A stretch of DNA of 27,718 nt from Ophiobolus disseminans (lineage: Eukaryota; Ascomycota; Dothideomycetes; Pleosporales; Phaeosphaeriaceae). This document shows, in pieces, positions 1 to 9,404 of this stretch. The stretch spans positions 737,243 to 764,960 of the forward strand of contig MU006239.1 in the NCBI GenBank assembly GCA_010093685.1. Direction: 5' to 3'. The position numbers and the translations under genes are program-made. How positions within the stretch are numbered: the first letter of the stretch is position 1; every line of letters begins with the position of its first letter. A model generated the notes under the pieces. The model had not been told where the DNA came from. It worked only from the letters and a program-made list of their open reading frames with translations, and did not search any database.

Positions 1-778
1 TAGTTGGATACAAATCATCTAACATCTATCGCATCTAGATACTATCTATAGCTAAGGTTATTAGCACACGCGACGTTGTGTTTAATAAGCACTTAGTATT
101 TAATAGCAAGACTAAGGACCTAATAGACAACCTTATGCACAGCACACTAGAAGAGATTGCAACTTATATTAAGACTATAGAGCTTCTAACACTACTAACT
201 AATCTAGAGGTTGAATTATTCTTTAAGAATAACACTACTGAAGACTCAACAGCTTAAGAAGAGACTAATCTACCTAGCTATTACTAAGGGAGGAAGATTA
301 TAGGGAGAAAGATTATAGGCAAATACCTAACACCTCCACTATCACTACTACCACTAGCTGCATTGCTAGCTACATTGTTAACCCTAAACAAGGCAATAGG
401 ATTAACGCAGTCATGCTTATCTAAAACTATCCTATAGGCAGCTGCCTTTATAGCAGGAACTTAGGCTAGACATGTTAGCCAACATAAAGAAGAAGTAGTT
501 AACAAGGCTAAGGTAAAGAGGCTGCTTGCCTTAGGCATCAAGCTACACCGTAGTTAGCTCCTACCTCTACTAACTTATAAGACTAAGCTTAAAGAACACC
601 TAATAGGAGAGCTGTTCAAAGAAGCAGAACGCGACTATTTAGCAAGCTATTAAAAGATAGAATTATAGAGAGAAGTATCCTATGCCTCAATTAGACTAAC
701 AGGTCACTAGGTCCTAGACTATATATAGGTATACACCTACAAGTTTAATAAGGATTATTAATTCCTTAAGTGCAAGGC
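1..778 (+). mobile_element. Copia element A, first fragment (integrase C-terminus to RT start), RIP-damaged
   Basis: This is the upstream visible part of a Ty1/copia element whose 5' end lies outside the window. It matches, in reverse complement, about 25.1-25.9 kb of element F, and it is also similar to element B around 2.5-3.3 kb. It covers the region after the integrase core and the start of the reverse transcriptase, ending in the codons for KCKA just before the RLVVRG motif. Reading in the pol frame meets many TAG and TAA codons where B keeps CAG, CAA or TGG, so it cannot be translated. The fragment stops exactly at the AAGGC target duplication of element B and resumes at 6117. I infer one old element split by later insertions. 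Confidence 0.9.
774..778. repeat. Target-site duplication of element B (AAGGC), left copy
   Basis: AAGGC directly precedes the TGTCAGAT terminus of the LTR. The same five bases follow the other LTR at 6112-6116. Removing one copy plus the insert restores continuous homology to element F. Confidence 0.95.
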
Positions 779-980
779 TGTCAGATTCACGGTAGTCTTT
801 GATGTGGACGATGGAATCGTAGAAGTTGATAGTTGTGTTTTTGTTTCGTGTCGACCTCGCTCGTCTAATTTAAGCTGAGATCTGTCTGTGCCAAGTCCAG
901 TGACTCCTAATTGGCTGAGCCTGCTATGGGCCTGATTTCCGACCTCTACAGTCTACATCCGGTCGATCTGCTATCTAACA
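779..980 (-). repeat. Element B 3' LTR
   Basis: This 202-bp copy begins TGTCAGATTCAC and ends TATCTAACA on the plus strand. Because B runs on the minus strand, this is its downstream LTR. Compared with the other copy it carries three TpG-to-TpA changes, one of which alters the terminal base pattern (TCTGACA to TCTAACA). Confidence 0.95.
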
Positions 981-990
981 CACCCCTTTA
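981..990 (-). promoter_or_regulatory. Polypurine tract of element B
   Basis: Read on the minus strand, TAAAGGGGTG lies directly upstream of the 3' LTR. This is the expected place and composition for the plus-strand DNA primer. The comparable sites in A (8618-8627), D (14541-14548), F and G also end in GGGTG or GAGTG. Confidence 0.8.
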
Positions 991-1072
991 GCTCAGACGT
1001 CGTGTGAGCTAGCTCCTCGTGATACAGATCGTGCGCGCGAGTATCTAGTCGCTCTCGTTAACGCAGCTCTAG

Positions 1073-4000
1073 CTAGGTAGATAGGCCTATGCGGAAGTAA
1101 CGCTTCCAGGAGATCCTCGCGTAGATTGGTTAAGAGGCTGTCCTTAACGTAGACTCCTAGAGGCCCTCGCAGTCGAGTTGCCTTTGTTTCTTATAGAGGC
1201 GAGCGTCGGTATTAATACAACGGTCGCTCAGCTCAACGAGGCTAACCTGATTAAGGAATTCTATCCATTTAATCGCTGGAAGGGCCTTCGTGAAGCCGTC
1301 GGCGATTATCTGTGCTGACTGTACGTACTCTACCTTGAGTTTCCCGGCAGATCTTTCCTGTCGTAGCTAGTGATTGTGGATATCTACGTGTCGCAGTTTA
1401 GTCTGCAGCTTGTACATCTCCTAGTTGACGAGGCGTATCGTCTGCGTATTGTCGCACTCGATCGTGATTGCTAACTTAGGTAGCGAGACTTTGAGCTCCC
1501 TGAGGAGGCGTGATATAAATAGGCCCTCCTTTGCCACCTGCGATAGCGCGAGTAACTTAGCCTTAGTTGTCGACGTTGTGACTGTGTCCTGCTTGCTCGC
1601 TCTCTAGGCGATTAGTCCTCTAAACAGCTTGATCGCGTAGCCCTGTAAGCTCTTTCTGTTGATTGTATTGTCAGCAAACGACGCGTCGCTCGCTATCTGC
1701 AGTCTGTCGCCTCCTCTAAGTTTTAGTGCCCTCCACCTTGTCTTTAATAGATAGAGTAACACGCGGTCAGCAGCGTTGTGGTGATCCTGACTAGGATTTG
1801 ATAGGAAGCGCGCTAGTCGTGATGTTGCAAAGGCGATATCAGGTCTAGTCGTGACTGCAGCAAAAAGAAGAGATCCAATCTTGCGCTGATACTTATTAAT
1901 TTGCGACGGACTAGCGAGTTTTTGTGAAGGCTGTAGCTCAGCGAGAGCTATAGGCGTATCGTGTCGTACGTTATGACAGTCGATCAGACGGCTGATCTTT
2001 TCAGCGTACGCTGCCTGCGACAGATATATCAGGCGCTCGTCTCTTTTCCTCACGATCTCAACTCCTAGGAACCATTGGAGGTCGTCTTCTCCAGTCAGCG
2101 TGTATTTTTCCTTTAGACGGCTGATAATCTAATTAGTCTCGTTCTTCTGGCGTGCGTTATACGCGACGATAATATCGTCTACGTAGAAGAAGATAATAAC
2201 ACCGTCCTTGATCATACAGCAGGGCTCATGAGGGACGTTGTCAAATCCAAGTCCTGTAAGAGTTGACGTAAACTCCTTCTGCTAGAGTAGAGGTGACACT
2301 CGCAGTCCGTAGAGGGCCTTTTGGACCTTTAGGATTGTCCTAGGTTTTTGATATCCTCGCGGCATTCTTATGTATATCTCGCGGTTAATACTCGCGTGTA
2401 CAAAGGCGTTCGTGACGTCGTATTGTGTCAGCTCAAGATCGTGTTTCGCGGCAATTGCTATAAGCATTCTGAACGACCGGTTTGCAAGTGTCGCTGCGTA
2501 CGTGTCCTGCGTGGTGATATTTCTCTGCTGGTCTCCTCGTACAACTAGGCGTGCCTTGCACTTGACAAAGTTGTGCTCCTTGTCGAGTTTGTAGGTATAC
2601 ACCCACATGCAGTCTAGTATTTGTTGTCCTGTTAGCTTGATTGACTGTCTAGGGACCTCTGACCATGATCTCATCTGCTGATAGCTGGCGAGGTGATCTT
2701 CTTCAGCTCTCTTGAAGAGATCTCCCATAGGATAGTCCTCAAGCTTGCTTCGACACGTAGGTAGTGGTGGGAGCTGACTCTGATGGAGCTTCAAGCCTTT
2801 CGCGAGCATCCTCATCGTCTGAGCCTTGTCTACAACCTTGTCCTCATGTACTCCTACGTTGCCTGCTTGAATTCCTGCTATAAAGGCTGCTGCCTATAGG
2901 ACTGTCTTGGACGACCCGTGTGGTGTCGTACAGTTAGACTCGTAGTGTGTCATTAACCGCGCGAGTAGTGCTGCGGGTGGCGGCGTATCAGGAGGTGTCG
3001 GATATAAGTCTTGGATTTTCCTTCCTTAGTAGAGGCCGCCCTAGTCTTCTGTCTCATTGCAGTTGTTGGCCGCGTCGATTGGCTCGTCCTCGTAAAACGA
3101 GGCTGTCTCAGGTACGTCATAAGAAGTAGGCAGCTCTATCGTCTGTACGAGAGTCGCAATCTCCTCTAGCGTCTGGTTCATCAGGTTGTTAGCAAGGTCC
3201 TCTGTCTAGCCGTTGAACACTGTTTGCTCGTCAAAGACGACGTCTCGTGTACTGATTACCTTCGCAAGTGAGGGAATCCAGATGCGATAGATGTTCGTGG
3301 ATCGATATCCTACTAGGTATCCAACCCAGGCTTTTGAGTCTAGTCGCTGCAGTCGAGATTGTCCCCGTTGAGTCGCACTGCTGAGGGCGAAGGCCTTGCA
3401 GCCGTACGCTTTCAGGTGTCTCAGGCTTGGACGTCGCGGCGACGTAACAATACCGTTCGATAGGGCGGCTCTAGTAAAGAAGACCTCGTACGGCGTCTTC
3501 CACTAGTTCTTGTAGTTTGGTGTTCGATTGTATAGGTATACTCTAGCTCGTGTGATCTCTGGCCAGAGCTCCTAGGATAGGTTGGCGTCTAGTCTCATTG
3601 CGCGAGACTTCTCCTTGTTAACGCCCCCTGAGCGTTCAGCGCCTCCGTTCTGCGCCTGCGTGTCTAGAGCTGAAGGCTCAACTGTCACCCCTTTGGACGC
3701 CAGCTAGCGCTGTACTGCTGGTTTTACAGTCGTGATCTCATTGTCAGACTCAATAGTCTTTACCTTGATATTGAAGTGGACTTGCAGGAACGCAAGAAAC
3801 GCGTCAAGTAGCTTAATAATCGATAGGGCCGTACGGTTGTCAGTGAAGTAGAAGTCCCACTGATATCCTGAGTAATCGTCCGTAATCAGCATTTAGCTCT
3901 TTTCCTTTGTAACGTCCTGAACCTCGTATGAGTGGAAGTCTAGAGAAAGTCTCTCGCCAGGACCGTTGTCGTCGTTGAGGCGCGGGACGCGGCTGATCTG

Positions 4001-5869
4001 TCGTCGCGCTTTTAAGCGTCCGCACGCGTCGCACTGTACTGTCGTGATGCCCTTAATGCGCACCCCTTCAGTTTGGCCTACTAGGTGCTCGATAGCAGCT
4101 GGTCCTGGGTGTCCTAGTCGTTTATGCCAAAGGACTGCAGGTGATGTCTTTGCAGGGCGTTTTGTACGCGACGTGACTGTGTGGGTAGCGTAGGACGCGT
4201 GGATTAGGCGGTACTCGATTACCCACTGTCTATAACGCTCTATAAGCTCAGCTATCACTAAGTTGTCGAGTCTTCGTAGAGTTGTAGGATCGTTTCTTGT
4301 GTCCCACCAGATCCCTGTTTGCCTGAGTCTACGGAAGGAGACGAGGTTGCAGTGCAGATCTAGGCAGATTGCCACGTCCTGCAGTATCAGTCTAGTGTCA
4401 CCTAACCGTCCCTTCAGCGTCAGGCTTAGCGACCCGTATCCTTTCACCTATATCTTTGTGTTTCCTGCCCAGATACAGTCTCCGTACGCAGGTGGGCAGT
4501 AGTCAGATATTCGTCGCGGATCGTTCGTGATATAGCATGTTGAGCCAGAGTCGAGGATAAACGAGTGTTTGAGTGGATATTGTGACGTCGCGTCGACGGA
4601 GGAGGATGTAAAGGCGCCTTTGATGCGTGATATCGTGCGGCCTTCTAGTCAATCGTCGATAATCTCAGGAGTTAGTGTGTGCGACTGTTTAATTCGAGGT
4701 TTCTTCGTGACTGGTGTTTGTGTGCGCGACCTGCTCTGACCTCTTAGTACGCCTTGAAAAGCGGTGTCGTGCTCACGTTTGTACTCGATTAATCTAAGTA
4801 TAGCCTTGTTTGGCTTCCACCAATTAGGAGCGTTGTCTTAATTAACATAGTAGCAATCCTGAACCTTGTGACGTTGTCCACAAGCTGGACACGTTGTGCC
4901 TGCCGGGTTGCCTGCGTCATGATCTGAAGATTGCTTGCCTTTAGCCTTGTTTGAGCTGGATAGGTATTTTGTACGGGCTCTTCCCCGTTGAGATAGCGCG
5001 CTTTCGGCTTGAGAGGCGTCCCTCTCGTTGCCCTGAGTAGTTGCACTACTGTCAGCGAGGTATGCGCCCTCACCTGCTGCAAAGGCAGCCTTGTTCTTCC
5101 CTAATCTAAGGGGGTAAGACAGCAGCATATTCTCTCGGAAGCGTTTCATCATCTCCTTTCTCGTCATGCCAGCCTGATTGCGGCCAGTATCTTGAAAGGT
5201 ACTGGTCCAAATTGGATTGGCTTTGTTTACGGCGTCAAGAAAGTCCTTTGTTACTGCTGAGATATCTATTAGCTCAGCAACCTGACAGATCTCTGCCTCA
5301 GTCGCTGCCTAATCGTATTCTGCGAGCTATATGTCCCAGTTTGTCGCAGTTCTTATAGGTCTGAGAGACGCGAGGTAGCGCTCACGCGCTCGCTCCTTTT
5401 CTGCTCTGTCGTCTACGCCGACAGTTTGTTTGAGGTTGGTGACCCACTCACGGAGAGTTTGATTGGGTAGAAAGCAGGTACGTGATAGGTGAGGCGATAC
5501 AGTCGACTGTACGAACGTGATAATCTGTACTAGCGCTGCTCTCTCCTTCTCATATCGACGCAGGCGAGTCTTGTATTGATCTAGAAGTATCTTATAGTGT
5601 TCGATATCCTCCTTGTACTCTTGCTGAGCTGTTGTCGCAAGGTCAGACGGCCTTGTTGGAGTTCGAGTGCCGCGCGTCGCAGTGTACGTAGATACGTTTG
5701 GTATAGGCGGCTCTGCAGGCTCTGTTAGCAGTACTTGCGTACCTACAGGGTCTATTGCGCCCCAGATCTCAAGGGCTGCAGCTCGCGTCTGCAGTTGGAT
5801 TATCTAGGCTGTATAGCTTGTTGTGTCGCGTAGTACGACGTAGGCGTCGCGCGATAGAGAGTGTGCCAT
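1073..5869 (-). pseudogene. Element B gag-pol polyprotein, one frame with about 20 nonsense codons
   Basis: The likely start is the ATG at 5869, about 40 bases inside the 5' LTR/primer site. Gag is followed by a zinc knuckle C-x2-C-x3-H-x4-C (residues about 327-339, 4853-4891). Next come an aspartic protease with DSG at 4543-4551, an integrase HHCC zinc site (4022-4126), and an integrase triad with Asp at 3938-3940, Asp in ESDN at 3743-3745 and Glu in GGAERS at 3635-3637. The RT has YVDD at 2174-2185, and RNase H has the Asp of SDASFAD at 1685-1687. All stop-free segments share one frame from 5869 to about 1100. The roughly 20 in-frame stops mostly replace Gln or Trp codons, as RIP does. The true C-terminus is uncertain; 1073 is an in-frame TAG used as a practical limit. 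Because the stops are spread through gag and pol, only fragments could be made. Confidence 0.9.
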
Positions 5870-5893
5870 GTTGTAGGTTGTCGTTGTATAGGA

Positions 5894-5909
5894 CAGTGAG
5901 ACTCTTAAT
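5894..5909 (-). promoter_or_regulatory. Primer-binding site of element B (tRNA-Lys CUU anticodon-arm type)
   Basis: Directly after the 5' LTR, the minus strand reads ATTAAGAGTCTCACTG. Its complement contains TGAGACTCTTAAT, which is the anticodon stem and loop of eukaryotic tRNA-Lys(CUU) up to nucleotide 39. There is no TGG at the LTR edge, so this is not a normal 3'-CCA-end primer site. Element E has the identical 16 bases at the same place. I infer priming by the 5' half of tRNA-Lys. Confidence 0.75.
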
Positions 5910-6111
5910 TGTCAGATTCACGGTAGTCTTTGATGTAGACGATGGAATCGTAGAAGTTGATGGTTGTGTTTTTGTTTCGTGTCGACCTCGCTCGTCTAAT
6001 TTAAGCTGAGATCTGTCTGTGCCAAGTCCAGTGACTCCTGATTGGCTGAGCCTGCTATAGGCCTGATTTCCGACCTCTACAGTCTACATCCGGTCGATCT
6101 GCTATCTGACA
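5910..6111 (-). repeat. Element B 5' LTR
   Basis: This 202-bp copy begins TGTCAGATTCAC and ends TATCTGACA on the plus strand, giving 8-bp inverted termini TGTCAGAT / ATCTGACA. It is the upstream LTR of the minus-strand element. Two TpG-to-TpA changes separate it from the presumed ancestor. Confidence 0.95.
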
Positions 6112-6116
6112 AAGGC

Positions 6117-6221
6117 ACGCCTTGTAGTTAGAGGAGACTAACAGAGACAGATCTCTTCCCAAGATACCTATGCAGCCACCCTAGCTAGCAGATCATTTCG
6201 CATGCTTATAGCAATTGCAGC
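6117..6221 (+). mobile_element. Copia element A, second fragment (105 bp of RT)
   Basis: This short piece continues element A from the AAGGC duplication of B to the GCAGC duplication of G. It encodes the RT stretch around RLVVRG and the following Ala-Ala-rich helix, with RIP-type stops. It matches the reverse complement of about 25.0-25.1 kb in element F without a gap, which shows that B and G inserted separately into one pre-existing element. Confidence 0.9.
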
Positions 6222-6362
6222 TGATAGAGAGCACAAGATCTAGCATGATAATATGTGTATTGGTAGGCGCTTGAGAGCCTGTGAGGCTCTCAGAGGCTGC
6301 TAAGGCACTAGCTACGCGCGATCACGTGAAAGGTATCAGTGGACTATCGGCTCTGTCCAACA
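6222..6362 (-). repeat. Element G 3' LTR
   Basis: This 141-bp copy begins TGATAGAGAG and ends CTGTCCAACA on the plus strand. It differs from the other copy at six positions, five of them CpA/TpG transitions typical of RIP. Confidence 0.9.
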
Positions 6363-7149
6363 CACCCCCTCACTGAGAGCTAGAGCTAGTGATCGCTAAT
6401 ATAGATCCATCTACAAGTGTCCACCCTCTTAATCTAACGTTGTTGTAAAGGTGTAGTCTTTAATCAGAAGCTCGTAAGCATGTGTATCGTAAGTCGTAAT
6501 AATCGTATTAGTAGCGCTCGAGGTGAAGTAGCCACAGTAAGTCGTGGAAAGCCGCAGTAAATCGCGGAAGCCGCCGTCGCGGAAAAGCTGCCGTCGCAGG
6601 TAGAGCTCAAAGGTCAGAGCTAGTAGCGCTAATAAGCGAAGTAGACCTCAAAGGAGCGATCGATTATAGTGAGATGCCTAGGAAGGCAAGGATAGGTGTT
6701 AGGTGAGGGTGTTTAATAGCCGGTGGCGCTCAAGGCGCAGTGTACAGCTCGGTGGCCAGTGGCGAGTGAGTAAGAGCGTTGTCGTTATCGTTGTTGCCTA
6801 TAAGAAGGGAGATTTTGAAGTTGTTGCTTATTTTGTGTGTGTGTGTGTGTGTGTGGCCTCGCTTAGGCTTAGTAGGTAGTTAGGCTGCGAAAGTTGAGGT
6901 TGTTAACGTGTCGCTCGCTTGCTATTGCTGCGGCAATTGAAGTAGAAGGTAGTTGCAACAAGTGCTAAGAGTAGAGTTGCGCGGGTGGGTAATCTAGGTG
7001 GGAAACGCAGCACCCCCTCGTTGTAGGCGCAAAGGTGACGTTGTAGGCGCAGCAGGCGCTGGAAGAAAATGAGCTGCGCGGCCGCAGCTGCGACCGCGCA
7101 GATGGTAGAAGGTAGCTCTTACGCAGTAAGCGGTTGAGGGCTTATAACC
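6363..7149 (-). other. Element G interior, no coding capacity
   Basis: The first bases, CACCCCCTCA, are the complement of a polypurine tract GAGGGGGTG. Around 6520-6600 there is a GC-rich stretch with repeated cagtaa(g/a)tcg(t/c)gg-like words. A (TG)n microsatellite of about 11 units lies near 6834-6855. At 7138-7149 GGGCTTATAACC abuts the right LTR and reads on the minus strand as a primer-binding site. I find no convincing protein in any frame. Confidence 0.75.
7138..7149 (-). promoter_or_regulatory. Primer-binding site of element G (tRNA-Ile UAU anticodon-loop type)
   Basis: The minus strand reads GGTTATAAGCCC directly after the LTR. Its complement, GGGCTTATAACC, contains the loop CTTATAA with anticodon UAU and nucleotide C39. 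Element D has GTTATAAGCCC at its own LTR edge. Shared pairing with D is about 11 bases. The bases beyond differ, so the pairing may be short. Confidence 0.65.
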
Positions 7150-7290
7150 TAATAGAGGGCACAAGATCTAGCATGATGATATGTGTATTAGTAGGCGCTT
7201 AAGAGCCTGTGAGGCTCTCAGAGGCTGCTAAGGCACTAGCTACGCGCGATCACGTGAAAGGTATCAGTGGACTATCGGCTCTGTCTAACA
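7150..7290 (-). repeat. Element G 5' LTR
   Basis: This is the second 141-bp copy. Its first bases are TAATAGAGGG where the partner has TGATAGAGAG, and it ends CTGTCTAACA. It is followed by the GCAGC target duplication. Confidence 0.9.
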
Positions 7291-7295
7291 GCAGC

Positions 7296-8627
7296 CAAGC
7301 ACAACCTAGAACTCAAGCAATATGACATTACAAACGCATTTGTTCATGCCACTATAGACAGGGAAATCTACATAAGGATGCCCAAAGGATACTAGAAGAC
7401 AGGTATTATCCTTAAGGTCTAAAAGGCCTTGTATAGATTGCGCATCTTACCTATGCTCTAGCAGAAGGAGTTTACAACAACTCTTAAAGACCTTAGCTTT
7501 ACACACGTCTCTTACGAGCCTTGCTGCATAATTAAGGACAGCATTATTATCTTCTTTTATGTAGATGACATTATCCTAGCCTATGCCAAACACAAGGCTA
7601 AGAAAGCACAACAAGCAGTTAAACTCCTATAGGACAATTATAATATGACTAGAGGAGAAGATCTCTAATAGTTCCTAGGAGTTAAGGTAATAAGAGACAG
7701 AAAGAAAGGACTTATCTATCTCTTACAAGCTGCCTACGTAGACAAAATCTACAGGCTAGTAGATAAGCATAAGCTACGCTATAATACACCTATAAGTTCT
7801 ATTGAACTTAAGCCCTTAAACTCACTATCAACACCTACTAAGATCAACAGATACTAACGCAAAATTAGATCACTACTCTTTGCTGCAGTCACCACTAGAC
7901 TAGACATTGCTTTTGCTACCTTACGCTTAGCACGCTTCCTCTTAAACCTATCCTAAGAGCATTACGATGCCGCAGACCGCGTCCTTCTATACCTATTAGA
8001 CATAAGGTGGCTAGCACTTCAGCTTAGAGGAGAAGACACCCTTTAAGTAGCTAGTGATGCATTATTTGCAGACAACACATAAGATAGGAAAAGCTCTTAA
8101 GGCTATGCAATTAAGCTCTTTAATAGCCTTATTACCTAGAGAGCTAGCAAGCAAGACACTGTCACCACATCCACCACTAAGGCAGAACTCCTAGCTCTAT
8201 CCTAAGTAGCTAAGGAAGCCCTCTTTACATCACGCCTACTTAAGGAGCTCTAAATCTAGCTTCTATCTAACACAATCACGATTCAGTGCAATAACATGCA
8301 GACTATTAGACTAGTTACAAAAGAGATATTAAAGCTTTAAACAAAGCTTAGGCATGTAGACATTCACAACTACTAGATAAGACAGGAGGTTGCAAGTAGA
8401 AAGATCACTGTAGAATACATTCAATCATCAGAAATAATTGCAGATAGCTTCACTAAGGTGTTGCTAGGCAACAAGTGGCTAAACTTCCTTTATTAAGTTA
8501 GATTAGTTAAGGTATCACTACACAAGGTGACTAAGAAGGCACAATTAGAAGAACTTTAAGCAAAACTTAAGGACCTTATTATTACCTAAGGTTACTAGCT
8601 TGCAAATAAATCTAAGCTAAGAGGGTG
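7296..8627 (+). pseudogene. Copia element A, third fragment: RT and RNase H remnant
   Basis: This is the downstream part of element A after insertion G. It encodes the remaining RT, including YVDD at 7558-7569 and LYRLR (LYGLR in B), and then RNase H with the Asp of SDALFAD at 8056-8058. It ends with a polypurine tract (TAAGAGGGTG, 8618-8627) against the 3' LTR. Many TAG and TAA codons interrupt it, nearly all explicable as CAG, CAA or TGG changed at CpA/TpG. It is closely related to element F and more distantly to B. It is a dead copy. Confidence 0.9.
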
Positions 8628-8824
8628 TATTAGATATTAGGGGTGCTGTAAGGCTACTAACACTAAAAGAAATAGGAGGGGCCGGCACAAGCGCCTTAGC
8701 ACACTAGTACTAGATCTAACACCTAGTTAAACTCCGCACTTAACTAGAGAGAATAGAAGAAGACAATATTATTATCAATTCATCACATCTATTATCGGGT
8801 TCTAATACCTTATTAAATCTAACA
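8628..8824 (+). repeat. Element A 3' LTR
   Basis: This 197-bp LTR matches those of E (14944-15140) and F (23463-23657, inverted). It starts TATTAGATATT where E has TGTTAGATATC, both changes being RIP-type, and it ends AAATCTAACA. CTAG is conspicuous here, with at least four copies in 8701-8760. Confidence 0.9.
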
Positions 8825-8996
8825 CCTTAACCTAACCTAAACCTAGTACTAGCGCAAAATAAATAGGTTGGGGTTGGGTTACGGCTGAGGTATTACGTAA
8901 GGCAACCCAACCCCAACCTAACCTATACCCTTTTACTAGCCTAGTTATTCTAGTTATCTTAAACTATCTAGAATACTTAGTACTTAGTAAGATATA
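8825..8996. other. Spacer between elements A and D with a GGTTGGGG hairpin
   Basis: No gene is visible here. 8825-8843 is an irregular CCTAAC-type run that resembles degenerate telomere repeat. 8865-8880 (AGGTTGGGGTTGGGTT) is perfectly complementary to 8904-8919 across a 23-base loop. The last five bases, ATATA, are the left target duplication of element D. Origin unknown; it could be the end of another repeat or a small foldback element. Confidence 0.6.
8865..8919. repeat. Perfect 16-bp inverted repeat with 23-base loop
   Basis: The two arms at 8865-8880 and 8904-8919 are exact complements of each other. The G-rich arm has three- and four-base G runs. The loop contains the small palindrome TTACGTAA. 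Confidence 0.8.
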
Positions 8997-9158
8997 TGTC
9001 AGCCTAGCACCCTAGTTTACATAGTACACTGTGGATTGCATCTCTACATAACTCTTAGTCACTAGCTTACTTATTATGTTGTGTATATAATCGCTCTATA
9101 TAGCTCTCTTAATACAACGACCTTCTTCTTACATTTGCCCTGTCTCCCACATCTTATA
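8997..9158 (+). repeat. Element D 5' LTR
   Basis: This 162-bp LTR begins TGTCAGCCTAG and ends CATCTTATA (TCTTACA in the partner). It contains TGTGTATATAATC about 80 bases in, a plausible TATA region for the element's promoter. Confidence 0.92.
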
Positions 9159-9170
9159 GTTATAAGCCCG
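9159..9170 (+). promoter_or_regulatory. Primer-binding site of element D (tRNA-Ile UAU anticodon-loop type)
   Basis: GTTATAAGCCCG directly abuts the 5' LTR. Its complement CGGGCTTATAAC is an anticodon stem plus the loop CTTATAA plus C39 of a tRNA with anticodon UAU. As in element B, the site ends at tRNA position 39 and lacks the TGG of an ordinary CCA-end primer. Confidence 0.72.
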
Positions 9171-9404
9171 GTATCCCCGCACTACGCTGTAATACTTAAA
9201 TAAGATTGTTCACTCTTTTCTATTGCAACACACGTTATATACGTTGTCCCTGCAATTATCTAGAACGCTATTTTGCGAGCTAGTTATTGCCGCATCACGC
9301 TATCTTCCTTAAGATTATTTCTTACACCTATTAAGGCTACGCCTTTGATTAATTCTCTGCCGACTAGTAAGGCAGCTCTTTTTGCTATTATAGCATTCTT
9401 AAGC

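Larger units (their letters stand above)
779..6111 (-). mobile_element. Ty1/copia retrotransposon B, nearly complete, nonsense-mutated
   Basis: The element is 5333 bp long, with 202-bp LTRs, a 5-bp target duplication (AAGGC), a primer-binding site, a polypurine tract and a gag-protease-integrase-RT-RNase H coding region on the minus strand. The domain order, with integrase before RT, marks it as Ty1/copia. It sits inside the RT region of element A. The two LTRs differ at five sites, all TpG versus TpA. The coding region stays in one reading frame and is closed only by nonsense codons. Of the copia copies in the window it is the best preserved over its whole length. It is probably unable to move by itself because no full Gag-Pol can be made. 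Confidence 0.95.
6222..7290 (-). mobile_element. Non-autonomous LTR element G (TRIM-like)
   Basis: The element is 1069 bp, with 141-bp terminal direct repeats, a perfect 5-bp target duplication GCAGC (6217-6221 and 7291-7295), a polypurine tract next to the left LTR and a primer-site-like sequence next to the right LTR. The minus strand is therefore the sense strand. The 787-bp interior has no ORF of note and no gag, protease, integrase or RT similarity that I can see. This fits a terminal-repeat retrotransposon in miniature that depends on another element's proteins. Its primer site resembles that of element D, so D's family is a possible helper. Confidence 0.85.

Noticed and set aside
2348..2594. 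Plus-strand short ORFs over the RT region of element B
   Set aside because: They are antisense shadows of the minus-strand RT, which has clear motifs; no domain is seen in them.
3966..4502. Plus-strand ORFs over the integrase region of B
   Set aside because: Antisense to the HHCC and catalytic core of integrase; no independent support.
6834..6855. (TG)n run as a functional element
   Set aside because: An ordinary microsatellite of about 11 units inside the non-coding part of element G.
8825..8843. True telomere
   Set aside because: The CCTAA-type run is short and irregular and is flanked on both sides by transposons.
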